A stretch of 64,000 nucleotides of DNA from Devosia psychrophila. Its GTDB lineage: Bacteria; Pseudomonadota; Alphaproteobacteria; Rhizobiales; Devosiaceae. The first letter of the stretch is position 1. Every line of letters begins with the position of its first letter. Position numbers and translations under genes: made by a program. The stretch spans positions 62,001 to 126,000 of the forward strand of contig NZ_LAPV01000141.1 of the NCBI RefSeq assembly GCF_000971275.1. Reading direction: 5' to 3'. The notes beneath the pieces are model-generated. The model saw nothing but the letters and a program-made list of their open reading frames with translations. It had not been told where the DNA came from and did no database searches. Shown here one piece after another: positions 44,640 through 52,759 of this stretch.

Positions 44640-45562
44640 TGGATTTGATGCTTGCCATTCTGATCACCGTCGTCGGGGCCTCGACCCCGATCCTGATCGC
44701 CGCTCTCGGCGAGCTGGTGGTGGAACGCTCCGGCGTGCTCAACCTCGGCGTCGAAGGCATGATGCTGATCGGCGCCATTGCCGGCTTCGTGGTGCAGTTC
44801 CATACCGGCAATTCCTACCTGGCACTGCTGGCCGGGGCCGGCGCGGGCGTGTGTGCCTCGCTGATCTTCGGGTTTTTGACCCTGTCGCTGTCAGCCAACC
44901 AGACGGCGACGGGGCTGGCGTTGACGATTTTTGGCACCGGCTTTTCGGCGCTGGCCGGCTCTTCCTATTCGGCCAGGCCGGTAACGCTGATGCGGCCGCT
45001 GTTCCCGGCCGAGTTTGCGGCCAGCCCGTTTACCAAGGTGCTGTTCGGCTATTCCTTCCCGGTGTATTTCGCCTTCATCATGGTGGCGGCGATCTGGTAC
45101 TTCCTGCATCGGACGCGCGCCGGGCTGATCCTGCGTGCCGTCGGCGAGAACGACCAGTCGGCGCATTCGATCGGCTATTCGGTGATCGGGGTGCGCTATA
45201 TGGCCGTGATGTTTGGCGGCGCCATGGCCGGCATTGCGGGGGCGTGCTTCCCGCTTCTGCTGACGCCACAATGGGCCGAACGGATGACCGCCGGTCGCGG
45301 CTGGATCGCCGTGGCGCTGGTGGTGTTTGCCTCGTGGAAGCCATTCCGGCTGCTGGCTGGCGCCTATCTGTTCGGCCTCGTGATGACCATGGAGCTTTAC
45401 GCCAAGGCTGGCGGCGGGCCGCTTTCGGTCATTCCATCCGAACTTTGGGCGGCGTTGCCCTATCTTGCCACCGTCGCCGTGCTGGTGCTTATCTCGATCC
45501 GCCGCGACGCCTCCACCAATGCCCCGGCCTGCCTCGGCAAGCCGTTTTTGCCCTCTAATTGA
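44639..45562 (+). CDS. ABC transporter permease, nucleoside/BMP type
   Basis: Second membrane subunit, 307 residues, YufQ-like. Seen: VVERSGVLNLGVEGMMLIGAI, ANQTATGLALTIFGTGFSAL and AGACFPLLLTPQWAERMTAGRGWIAVALVVFASWKP. It forms a heterodimeric channel with the preceding permease. The binding-protein gene follows after 53 bases. Confidence 0.9.
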   Translation: MDLMLAILITVVGASTPILIAALGELVVERSGVLNLGVEGMMLIGAIAGFVVQFHTGNSYLALLAGAGAGVCASLIFGFLTLSLSANQTATGLALTIFGTGFSALAGSSYSARPVTLMRPLFPAEFAASPFTKVLFGYSFPVYFAFIMVAAIWYFLHRTRAGLILRAVGENDQSAHSIGYSVIGVRYMAVMFGGAMAGIAGACFPLLLTPQWAERMTAGRGWIAVALVVFASWKPFRLLAGAYLFGLVMTMELYAKAGGGPLSVIPSELWAALPYLATVAVLVLISIRRDASTNAPACLGKPFLPSN

Positions 45563-45615
45563 TACGCCGCCAAATGAGCGTCTCAATCGAAACTACCGTC
45601 ATCCAGGAGAAAACC

Positions 45616-46701
45616 ATGACAATCTCACGTCGTAACTTCGTCAAGATCAGTGGCGCCGCCATGGCGCTTCCGCTGATGGGCTCGAGCGCCTTCGCGCAGG
45701 TGGAAAAGATCAAGATCGGCTTCATCTATGTCGGCTCGATCAATGACAATGGCTATAACTATGCCCACAATCAGGGCCGCCTTTATGTCGAAGAAAAGCT
45801 GGGCGACAAGGTCGAGACCGTGTTCGTCGAGAACGTACCGGAAGGCCCCGATTGCGAACGTGTCATCCGCGAACTGGCCCAGCAGGGCTGCAACCTGATT
45901 TTCGCCACCAGCTTTGGTTTCGGCGACAGCCTGGTCAAGGTCGCGCCGCAGTTCCCCGACGTCGCCTTTGAGCACGCCACCGGCTATATGAGCGGCCCGA
46001 ACATCGGCCTCTACAACGCCCGCTTCTACGAAGGCCGCGCCGTTTGCGGCACCATTGCCGGCCATCTCTCGGTCACCGGCAAGGCTGGCTATATCGGTTC
46101 GTTCCCGATCCCCGAAGTGGTGATGGGCATCAACGCGCTGGCGCTGTCGGGCCGTCGCATCAACCCTGCCTTCACCGTCAAGCCAGTGTATATCTCGACC
46201 TGGAATGACCCGGCCAAGGAAGCCGACGCGGCTCGCGCCATGATCGACCAGGGCATCGACATCATTGCCCAGCACACCGACGGCCCCGCCGCGCTGCAGG
46301 TTGCTGCCGAGCGTGGCATCGTCGGCGGCTTCGGCCAGGGCGCCGACATGAGCGCCTTTGCTCCCGAGACCCAGCTGACTGCCATCATCGACCATTGGGG
46401 CCCGCATTACCTGGCGTCGGCCGAAGCCGTTCTGGCCGGCACCTGGGCTCCCGGCAATACCTGGGAAGGCCTCAAGGAAGACGTCGTGCAGATGGGCCCG
46501 TACAATGCCAAGGTCCCGGCTGACGTCGTCGCCGACGCCGAGAAGATCAAGGCCGGCCAGATCGATGGCTCGTTCCACATCTTCACCGGCCCGATCAACG
46601 ACAATACCGGCGCCGAGCGCGTCGCTGCCGGCGTCACCATGACCGATGCCGAACTGCTGTCGATGGACTGGTATGTCGAAGGCGTCGAACAGCCTGCATA
46701 A
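45616..46701 (+). CDS. BMP-family ABC transporter substrate-binding protein
   Basis: Binding protein of 361 residues. The N-terminus MTISRRNFVKISGAAMALPLMGSSAFAQ has SRRNFVK, so export may be by the Tat route, which is uncommon for this family. The mature part begins KIKIGFIYVGSINDNGYNYAHNQGR, diagnostic of the BMP/Med/PnrA nucleoside receptors. A strong ribosome site AGGAGAAAACC precedes it. Neighbouring xdh, puuD and guaD genes suggest xanthine, hypoxanthine, guanine or a nucleoside as ligand. Last gene of the transporter; a terminator follows. Confidence 0.9.
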   Translation: MTISRRNFVKISGAAMALPLMGSSAFAQVEKIKIGFIYVGSINDNGYNYAHNQGRLYVEEKLGDKVETVFVENVPEGPDCERVIRELAQQGCNLIFATSFGFGDSLVKVAPQFPDVAFEHATGYMSGPNIGLYNARFYEGRAVCGTIAGHLSVTGKAGYIGSFPIPEVVMGINALALSGRRINPAFTVKPVYISTWNDPAKEADAARAMIDQGIDIIAQHTDGPAALQVAAERGIVGGFGQGADMSAFAPETQLTAIIDHWGPHYLASAEAVLAGTWAPGNTWEGLKEDVVQMGPYNAKVPADVVADAEKIKAGQIDGSFHIFTGPINDNTGAERVAAGVTMTDAELLSMDWYVEGVEQPA

Positions 46702-46723
46702 GGCTTGGTTTGATCGAGTTGAG

Positions 46724-46749
46724 GGGCGGGTTTCGGCCCGCCCTTTTTT
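46724..46749 (+). terminator. Rho-independent terminator after the BMP transporter
   Basis: GGGCGGG (46724-46730), loop TTTCGG, CCCGCCC (46737-46743), then six T. It ends the uraH-xdh-transporter transcript before puuD. Confidence 0.85.
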
Positions 46750-46765
46750 ACGAGTGCAGCGCTCT

Positions 46766-46888
46766 CCCTCATCCGGCGCTGCGCGCCACCTTCTCCCCGA
46801 TGGGGAGAAGAATAGAGGGATCGTGCCTTTCCCTCGCCCCATCGGGGAGAGGGTGGATCGCCCCCTTGGGCGAGACGGGTGAGGGGGC
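46766..46888. repeat. Palindromic repeat, family B copy 2
   Basis: CTCATCCGGCGCTGCGCGCC and CTTCTCCCCGATGGGGAGAAG, then an inverted CCCCATCGGGGAGAGGG and GACGGGTGAGGGGG. It fills most of the space before puuD. Confidence 0.7.
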
Positions 46889-46914
46889 TGCTCTCCGCGA
46901 GAAGGACATAACGA

Positions 46915-48141
46915 ATGCCGGAATATGCGATTGCTTATGAGTGGCTGATGTTTGCGGTGCGCTGGCTGCATGTCATCACGGCTATCGCCTGGATCGGCTC
47001 ATCGTTTTACTTCATCGCGCTCGACCTTGGCTTGCGCAAGACGCCGAGCCTGCCGCCGCTGGCCTATGGCGAGGAGTGGCAGGTGCATGGCGGGGGCTTT
47101 TATCACATCAATAAATATCTGGTGGCGCCGGAGTTTTTGCCGGAGCACCTGACCTGGTTCAAATGGGAAAGCTATTGGACCTGGCTGAGCGGTTTCATGC
47201 TGCTGGCGCTGATCTACTACGTGGGCGCGGATATTTACCTGATCGATCGCAATGTGCTGGACCTGGTGCAATGGCAGGCGATTTTGCTGTCGATCGCCTC
47301 GATCGTGCTTGGCTGGGTGCTGTATGACGGGCTGTGCAAATCGCCGATCGGCAACTCGACGACGGGGCTGATGCTGGTGCTGTTCGGCATCCTCGTGGCG
47401 ATGAGCTGGGGTTATACGCAGCTGTTCACCGGGCGGGCGGCGTTGCTGCATATGGGCGTGTTTACCGCGACCATCATGGCGGCCAATGTGGCGATGATCA
47501 TCATCCCCAACCAGAAGATCGTCGTGGCCGACCTCAAGGCAGGCAGGGTGCCGGACGCGAAATATGGCAGGATCGCCAAGCAGCGCAGCCTGCATAACAA
47601 CTACCTGACGCTGCCGGTGATTTTCTTCATGCTGAGCAGCCACTATCCGCTGGCGTTTGCGACGCAGTGGAACTGGATCATCGCTTCGCTGATCTTCCTC
47701 GTCGGCGTGGTGATCCGGCACTATTTCAACACGCGCCACGCGCGGAAGGGCAATCCGCACTGGACCTGGCTGGTGGCCGTGGTGCTGTTCATCATCATTG
47801 CCTGGCTATCGACTGGGCCCAAACTGCCGAATTCGGCGGGAGAGGTGGTGGCGTCTCGGGCGTCCGAGAGCTTTCTTGCAGCAAGCCATTTCCCTGCAGC
47901 CAGCCTAGCCGTACAGACCCGCTGCGCCATGTGCCATACGGCCGAGCCGGCGTGGCCTGGCATATTTGAACCGCCCAAGAATGTGATCCTCGATAATGAC
48001 ATTGCTATCGCCAACCACGCCAAGGATATCGCCATGCAGGCGGGCTATGCCCATGCCATGCCGCCGGGCAATGTCAGCGAAATGACGCCCGAGGAGCGGG
48101 CGCTGCTGGTCGAATGGTTCCGCGAAGGCTCGGGGCGATGA
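46915..48141 (+). CDS. puuD: Urate hydroxylase PuuD (membrane urate oxidase with cytochrome c domain)
   Basis: Integral membrane enzyme of 408 residues. Eight or nine hydrophobic segments carry conserved histidines (RWLHVITAIAWIGSSFYFI, GGGFYHINKYLVAPEFLP). A C-terminal cytochrome c domain has CAMCH at residues 337-341 and a distal methionine in YAHAMPPGNVSEMTPEE. PuuD oxidises urate to 5-hydroxyisourate and feeds electrons to the respiratory chain, unlike soluble O2-dependent uricase. The stop overlaps guaD (ATGA). Confidence 0.95.
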   Translation: MPEYAIAYEWLMFAVRWLHVITAIAWIGSSFYFIALDLGLRKTPSLPPLAYGEEWQVHGGGFYHINKYLVAPEFLPEHLTWFKWESYWTWLSGFMLLALIYYVGADIYLIDRNVLDLVQWQAILLSIASIVLGWVLYDGLCKSPIGNSTTGLMLVLFGILVAMSWGYTQLFTGRAALLHMGVFTATIMAANVAMIIIPNQKIVVADLKAGRVPDAKYGRIAKQRSLHNNYLTLPVIFFMLSSHYPLAFATQWNWIIASLIFLVGVVIRHYFNTRHARKGNPHWTWLVAVVLFIIIAWLSTGPKLPNSAGEVVASRASESFLAASHFPAASLAVQTRCAMCHTAEPAWPGIFEPPKNVILDNDIAIANHAKDIAMQAGYAHAMPPGNVSEMTPEERALLVEWFREGSGR

Positions 48142-49439
48142 GCCAGACCATATTGCGCGGGCGGGTGCTGAGTTTTGTCAGCGAGCCGCAGGCTATCGAC
48201 GATCACGCGAGCTATCGCTATTGGGAAGACGCCGGCGTGGTGATTGTCGATGGCAAGATCGCGGCGGTCGAGCCGTGGGACGCCATTGCGCCGCTGGGGG
48301 GCGACTATATCGACCATCGGCCGCACCTGATCTTGCCAGGCTTCATCGACATGCATCTGCATTATGTGCAGAGCCAGATGATCGCCTCCTATGCCGGCTC
48401 ACTGCTGGAATGGCTCAATACCTACACCTTTGTGGAAGAACAGAAGTTCAGCCAGCAGGGCCATGCGGACGCGGTTGCGACGGCGTTCTATGACGAGTTG
48501 GTGCGCAATGGCACGACGACTGCTGTAGCCTATTGCTCCAGTCATCCGCGCAGCGTGGACGCCTATTTCGCCGAGGCGGAAAAGCGCAACATGCTGATGG
48601 TCGGCGGAAAGGTGATGATGGATCGCAATGCGCCCGGCGCACTATGCGATACGGCGCAGTCGGGCTATGACCACACCAAAGAGCTGATCGCGCGCTGGCA
48701 TGGTCGGGCGCGTGGGCTGTATGCCATCTCGCCGCGCTTTGCCATTACCTCGACGCCAGCTCAGATGGAGGCGGCGCGGGCCTTGGTGGCCGAGCATCCA
48801 GAGGCCTATGTGCAGACCCATCTCAGCGAGAACGCCGACGAGATTTCGTTCTCAATGGAGCTGTATCCCGGCTCGCCAGACTATACCGGCATCTATGAGG
48901 ACTATGGCCTGCTCGGTCCCATGACCCTGTTGGGGCATTGCATCCACCTCAATCACCGCGAGACGGGCGTGCTGGCCGAGACCGGTTCGGTGGCGGTGTT
49001 CTGTCCGACGTCGAACCTGTTTCTCGGCTCGGGGCTGTTCGATCGGGAGCGGTTGATCAAGCATGGCGTGCGTATCGGCGTCGCCACCGATATCGGCGGT
49101 GGCACCAGCTATTCCATGCTGCGAACGTTGGACGAGGGCTACAAGATTCTGCAACTGCGCGGACAGCGGCTCAACCCGTACGCCTCGTTCTATATGGCGA
49201 CACTGGGCAACGCCCGGTCGCTGTCGCTGGAGGGCACTATTGGCGCCGTGGCGCTGGGAAACGCTGCCGATCTGGTGGTGCTGAACGCCGCGGCAACACC
49301 GGCCATGGCGATGCGCATGGCGACCGTCAGCAGCCTGGCCGAAGAACTGTTCCTGCTGCAAACCATGGGCGACGACCGCTCGGTGGCGGAAGTCTATGTC
49401 GCTGGCGCAAGGGCGAAGTCTACTTTAGGCGGGTTGTGA
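48138..49439 (+). CDS. guaD: Guanine deaminase
   Basis: Amidohydrolase of 433 residues that deaminates guanine to xanthine, the substrate of XdhAB. Zinc-site motifs: HLILPGFIDMHLHYVQ (HxH), VQTHLSENADEISFS, LLGHCIHLNHRETG and ATDIGGGTSYSML. The start overlaps the puuD stop. Family length is about 430-450, so it is complete. Confidence 0.94.
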   Translation: MSQTILRGRVLSFVSEPQAIDDHASYRYWEDAGVVIVDGKIAAVEPWDAIAPLGGDYIDHRPHLILPGFIDMHLHYVQSQMIASYAGSLLEWLNTYTFVEEQKFSQQGHADAVATAFYDELVRNGTTTAVAYCSSHPRSVDAYFAEAEKRNMLMVGGKVMMDRNAPGALCDTAQSGYDHTKELIARWHGRARGLYAISPRFAITSTPAQMEAARALVAEHPEAYVQTHLSENADEISFSMELYPGSPDYTGIYEDYGLLGPMTLLGHCIHLNHRETGVLAETGSVAVFCPTSNLFLGSGLFDRERLIKHGVRIGVATDIGGGTSYSMLRTLDEGYKILQLRGQRLNPYASFYMATLGNARSLSLEGTIGAVALGNAADLVVLNAAATPAMAMRMATVSSLAEELFLLQTMGDDRSVAEVYVAGARAKSTLGGL

Positions 49440-49491
49440 CGGTTCGACGCATGACTTAAGTTTGGTCGGTCCGCACAAAAAGGAAGCAGAA

Positions 49492-51651
49492 ATGAGCGAT
49501 TACCTGACGAAATCCGGCCTTTCAGTTCACCCACTGCTGGTCAATTTCGTCGAAAAGGAAGCGCTCACTGGGCTGTCCGTGACGGCAGAGCAATTCTGGT
49601 CTGGTTTTGCGGCGGTGATTGCCGAGCATGCGCCGACCAATGCTCGCCTGTTGCAAAAGCGGGATGAATTGCAGAGCCAGATCGATGACTGGCATCGCAA
49701 GTATGGCCCGGTTTCCAACAATCCGCAGGGCTACGAGTTTTTCCTCCGCGACATCGGCTACCTGGTGCTCGAGCCAGGCGATTTCACAATCGAGACGTCG
49801 GGGCTCGACCCCGAGATTAGGTCGCTGTGCGGGCCGCAACTGGTGGTGCCGGTATCCAATGCGCGCTATGCGCTCAATGCTGCCAATGCGCGCTGGGGTA
49901 GCCTCTACGATGCACTCTATGGGACGGACGTCGTCAGCCGCGATGGCGAGCTGGCGCCGGGCAAGGGCTACAACGCAGCCCGCGGCGCTGCGGTGGTGGA
50001 CCGGGCAGCGAGCTTCCTCGATGAGAGTTTCCCGCTAGCGTCTGGCAGCCACCGCGACGTCACCGGCTATCATGTGATCAAGGATGGCGACGTCCGGCAC
50101 CTTGAGGTCGATACGACTGCCGGCCGCACCGGGTTGCGCGATCCGGGTGCTTTCGCCGGCTATGGCGGCACGCAGGAAAGCGGCCAGCTAGTGCTGCGCC
50201 ACAATGGTTTGCATGTGATCCTGGTGATCGAGCCGGGCAGCGTCATTGGCGGCACGCACAAGGCGGGCCTGAGCGATGTGGTGGTCGAGGCGGCACTGAC
50301 GACGATCCAGGATTGCGAGGATTCGGTTGCGGCGGTCGATGCCGAGGACAAGGTTGGCGTTTATCGCAACTGGCTGGGCCTGATGAATGGCACGCTGGTC
50401 GATACATTCGAGAAGGGCGGCCAAAGCGTCACCCGCAAGCTCAATGAAGACCGCAGCTGCAAGGACGTCAACGGCCAGCCGCTGGTGCTGAATGGCCGCT
50501 CGCTGCTGCTGGTGCGCAATGTCGGCCACCTGATGACCACGGACGCTGTACTGTGGAAGGGCAAGCCTATTGGTGAGGGGTTGATGGACGCGGCACTAAC
50601 TGTGCTTTGCGCCATGCAGGACAAGGTCAACAGCAGCACCGGCGCCATCTACATCGTCAAGCCCAAGATGCACGGTCCCGAGGAAGTGGCGTTTGCCTGC
50701 GCTATGTTCGCTTCGGTCGAGCAGATGTTGGGCCTTAAGCCCAACACGGTCAAGATTGGCATCATGGACGAGGAACGCCGGACTTCGGCCAACCTCAAGG
50801 CGGCGATTTACGAAGCGCGGGCGCGGGTGTTTTTCATCAATACCGGCTTCCTCGATCGCACCGGCGACGAAATCCACACCTCGATGGAAGCGGGTGCCGT
50901 GTTGCGCAAGGACGAGATCAAGTCCGAGCGCTGGATTGCCTCATACGAGGATCGCAACGTGCTGATCGGGCTGGCCTGTGGCCTTTCGGGGCGGGCACAG
51001 ATCGGCAAGGGCATGTGGGCGCGGCCGGACGACATGGCGGCGATGATGGACAGCAAGGCCGCTCATCCAAATGCCGGCGCCAATACGGCCTGGGTGCCGA
51101 GCCCGACGGCGGCGACGCTGCACGCGTTGCATTATCATCAGGTTGACGTGTTTGCTGCGCAGACGCGCCGCCATAATCAGTCGATCCCGCCGCTGAGCGA
51201 GCTGTTCTCGATGCCGATGCAGGCGCCGTTTTCGCTGAGCCGCGAGGAAATTACCCGCGAGCTGGAAAACAATGTGCAGGGCATTCTCGGCTATGTCGTG
51301 CGCTGGGTGCAGCAAGGCGTTGGCTGTTCAAAGGTGCCGGACATCAACAATGTCGGGCTGATGGAAGACCGCGCAACCTGCCGGATTTCATCGCAAGCGG
51401 TGGCAAACTGGCTGCGGCATGGGCTGGTGAGCCGCGACGAGGTAACATCCACCTTTGAGCGCATGGCCGGCGTGGTGGACCAGCAGAACGTGGGTGATCC
51501 GGTCTATCGCCCGATGGCGGAGAATTTCGGTTCGGTGGCGTTCCAGGCGGCGCTGGACCTCGCTTTGCACGGCGCCGACCAGCCGAGTGGTTATACCGAA
51601 CCGCTGCTGCATGCCGCGCGCCGAAAGGTCAAGGCGCGCGACGGGAAGTAA
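49492..51651 (+). CDS. glcB: Malate synthase G
   Basis: Monomeric enzyme of 719 residues that condenses glyoxylate with acetyl-CoA to malate. Family sequences: VPVSNARYALNAANARWGSLYDALYGTD near residue 120, EDSVAAVDAEDKVGVYRNWLGLM (catalytic loop), IYIVKPKMHGPEEVAFACAMF, and NTGFLDRTGDEIHTSM. The start follows GGAAGCAGAA. Right after guaD, it fits as the sink for glyoxylate made by AllA from ureides. Confidence 0.96.
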   Translation: MSDYLTKSGLSVHPLLVNFVEKEALTGLSVTAEQFWSGFAAVIAEHAPTNARLLQKRDELQSQIDDWHRKYGPVSNNPQGYEFFLRDIGYLVLEPGDFTIETSGLDPEIRSLCGPQLVVPVSNARYALNAANARWGSLYDALYGTDVVSRDGELAPGKGYNAARGAAVVDRAASFLDESFPLASGSHRDVTGYHVIKDGDVRHLEVDTTAGRTGLRDPGAFAGYGGTQESGQLVLRHNGLHVILVIEPGSVIGGTHKAGLSDVVVEAALTTIQDCEDSVAAVDAEDKVGVYRNWLGLMNGTLVDTFEKGGQSVTRKLNEDRSCKDVNGQPLVLNGRSLLLVRNVGHLMTTDAVLWKGKPIGEGLMDAALTVLCAMQDKVNSSTGAIYIVKPKMHGPEEVAFACAMFASVEQMLGLKPNTVKIGIMDEERRTSANLKAAIYEARARVFFINTGFLDRTGDEIHTSMEAGAVLRKDEIKSERWIASYEDRNVLIGLACGLSGRAQIGKGMWARPDDMAAMMDSKAAHPNAGANTAWVPSPTAATLHALHYHQVDVFAAQTRRHNQSIPPLSELFSMPMQAPFSLSREEITRELENNVQGILGYVVRWVQQGVGCSKVPDINNVGLMEDRATCRISSQAVANWLRHGLVSRDEVTSTFERMAGVVDQQNVGDPVYRPMAENFGSVAFQAALDLALHGADQPSGYTEPLLHAARRKVKARDGK

Positions 51652-51702
51652 GGGGCTTTTTTCCTTCTCCCCTTTAAGGAGAGCTTTTACATCGTGCGCA
51701 AA

Positions 51703-51752
51703 CCTACCCCCACCCGACCCCTTCGGGGCCACCCTCCCCACAAGGGGGAGGG
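51703..51752. repeat. Palindromic repeat, family A copy 5 (partial)
   Basis: CTACCCCCACCCGACCCCTT and CCCTCCCCACAAGGGGGAGGG, downstream of glcB. One arm is degenerate. Confidence 0.55.
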
Positions 51753-51802
51753 ATAAGGAAGAGCTGGGTCATTTGGTCTGGCGCCTCCCTCCCCTGAATG
51801 GG

Positions 51803-51847
51803 CTTCTCGCCTCAAATCGCTCCAGTGGAGCGATTTGAGGCGAGAAG
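51803..51847. repeat. Perfect 45-base palindrome
   Basis: The left arm 51803-51824 begins CTTCTCGCCTCAAATCGC and the right arm 51826-51847 is its exact reverse complement, with a single central G at 51825. It lies between the convergent genes glcB and the HugZ-like gene. No T-run follows on either strand, so it is not a standard terminator. Confidence 0.95.
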
Positions 51848-51885
51848 GATCGAGGGTGGGGTTATGGTTTGGGCTAGATGCTAGA

Positions 51886-52659
51886 TCAGGCGTCGCCGAG
51901 TGCCAGCCGTGCAGCGCGGGCCATTTTGATGAGCGTTGTGTGCATGTCTTCGGGGACGGTGAGGGGTTCGTCGAAGAAGATGCGGTGGGTGTCGTCACCG
52001 AGGGCGATGTCGATGCCTTCGGCGTCGATGCCGGCTAGGGCCCAGTTGCCCGTTGGGGCCTTGCTGTAATGGCGGGCGTAGTTGTTGACCGCATCGGCGT
52101 GATCTTCGTTCATATGCTCCAGGGCGTGGGCTTCGGCTGCAGCCAGCGTGGCGTCGCCCGGCGATAGCAGTTCGGCGCCGGTGAGGGCGTAGGACCTTCC
52201 GAAACCGGCATTGAAACTGGCCGATTGAGTCTCCAGCCGTACAAAGCGGAAGTCGCCAAGTTCGGCGTATAGCTTGGCCTTGGGCTGGTGGCTGAGATAG
52301 CGCGTGGCAAGGCCGGCATGTCGGGCATCGTCGCGTTCGATGATAACGGCCTTGGCCGCGATGCTGATGCGCGGATGGGCCAATGGATCGCCCTTGCCAG
52401 GCTCGCCCAACAGCAACGAGCAGCGTGGGTCGGCCGTCAAAGCCGCTGTGTGTGCCGCCAGCCTGGAAATCAGGATCACCGGCGTGCCGTCGAAATCGGT
52501 GGAAACGCCAACCCGGCTGACCAGCGGAGCGCCGCTATCGGGATCGAGTGCCGCCAGTGCGCCGAAGCGCGCGGTGCGGATCTGGGTCTTGGCCTCACGG
52601 ATGGCATCGGCATCGACGGGTTGCAGGAGGGGTGTTTCTGGCATGGCGGTCTCTTGCAT
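51886..52659 (-). CDS. HugZ/pyridoxamine-oxidase-like protein with DUF2470 domain
   Basis: Protein of 257 residues (or 252). The N-terminal split-barrel has IRTARFGALAALDPDSGAPLVSRVGVSTDFDGTPVILIS, and the C-terminal DUF2470-like domain has ALEHMNEDHADAVNNYARHY. This is the HugZ-type arrangement seen in a class of heme oxygenases and heme-utilisation proteins, but no heme uptake genes adjoin it. Two start codons, 52659 and 52644, lie in an exact 15-base tandem duplication and have identical upstream sequence, so the true start cannot be chosen. Confidence 0.82.
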   Translation of the reverse strand: MQETAMPETPLLQPVDADAIREAKTQIRTARFGALAALDPDSGAPLVSRVGVSTDFDGTPVILISRLAAHTAALTADPRCSLLLGEPGKGDPLAHPRISIAAKAVIIERDDARHAGLATRYLSHQPKAKLYAELGDFRFVRLETQSASFNAGFGRSYALTGAELLSPGDATLAAAEAHALEHMNEDHADAVNNYARHYSKAPTGNWALAGIDAEGIDIALGDDTHRIFFDEPLTVPEDMHTTLIKMARAARLALGDA

Positions 52660-52670
52660 GGCGGTCTCTT
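52641..52670 (-). repeat. Exact 15-base tandem duplication at a start codon
   Basis: GCATGGCGGTCTCTT occurs twice in a row (52641-52655, 52656-52670). It duplicates both the start codon and its upstream sequence, adding in frame the residues MQETA. Confidence 0.95.
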
Positions 52671-52759
52671 GCTGACGCGGCTTCTAGGGGAACCCCGCTC
52701 AAGCCGCGCGCAATAGACCTCAAGATAACCTGATTGGCAATTTCATATTTGAGCGCCGA

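Noticed and set aside
45625..46971. Open frame of 448 codons on the minus strand
   Set aside because: Antisense shadow of the BMP-family receptor gene running through a terminator and repeat.
51652..51690. Terminator after glcB
   Set aside because: The AGGGG...CCCCTT pair around a T-run has the run inside the loop, not after the stem.
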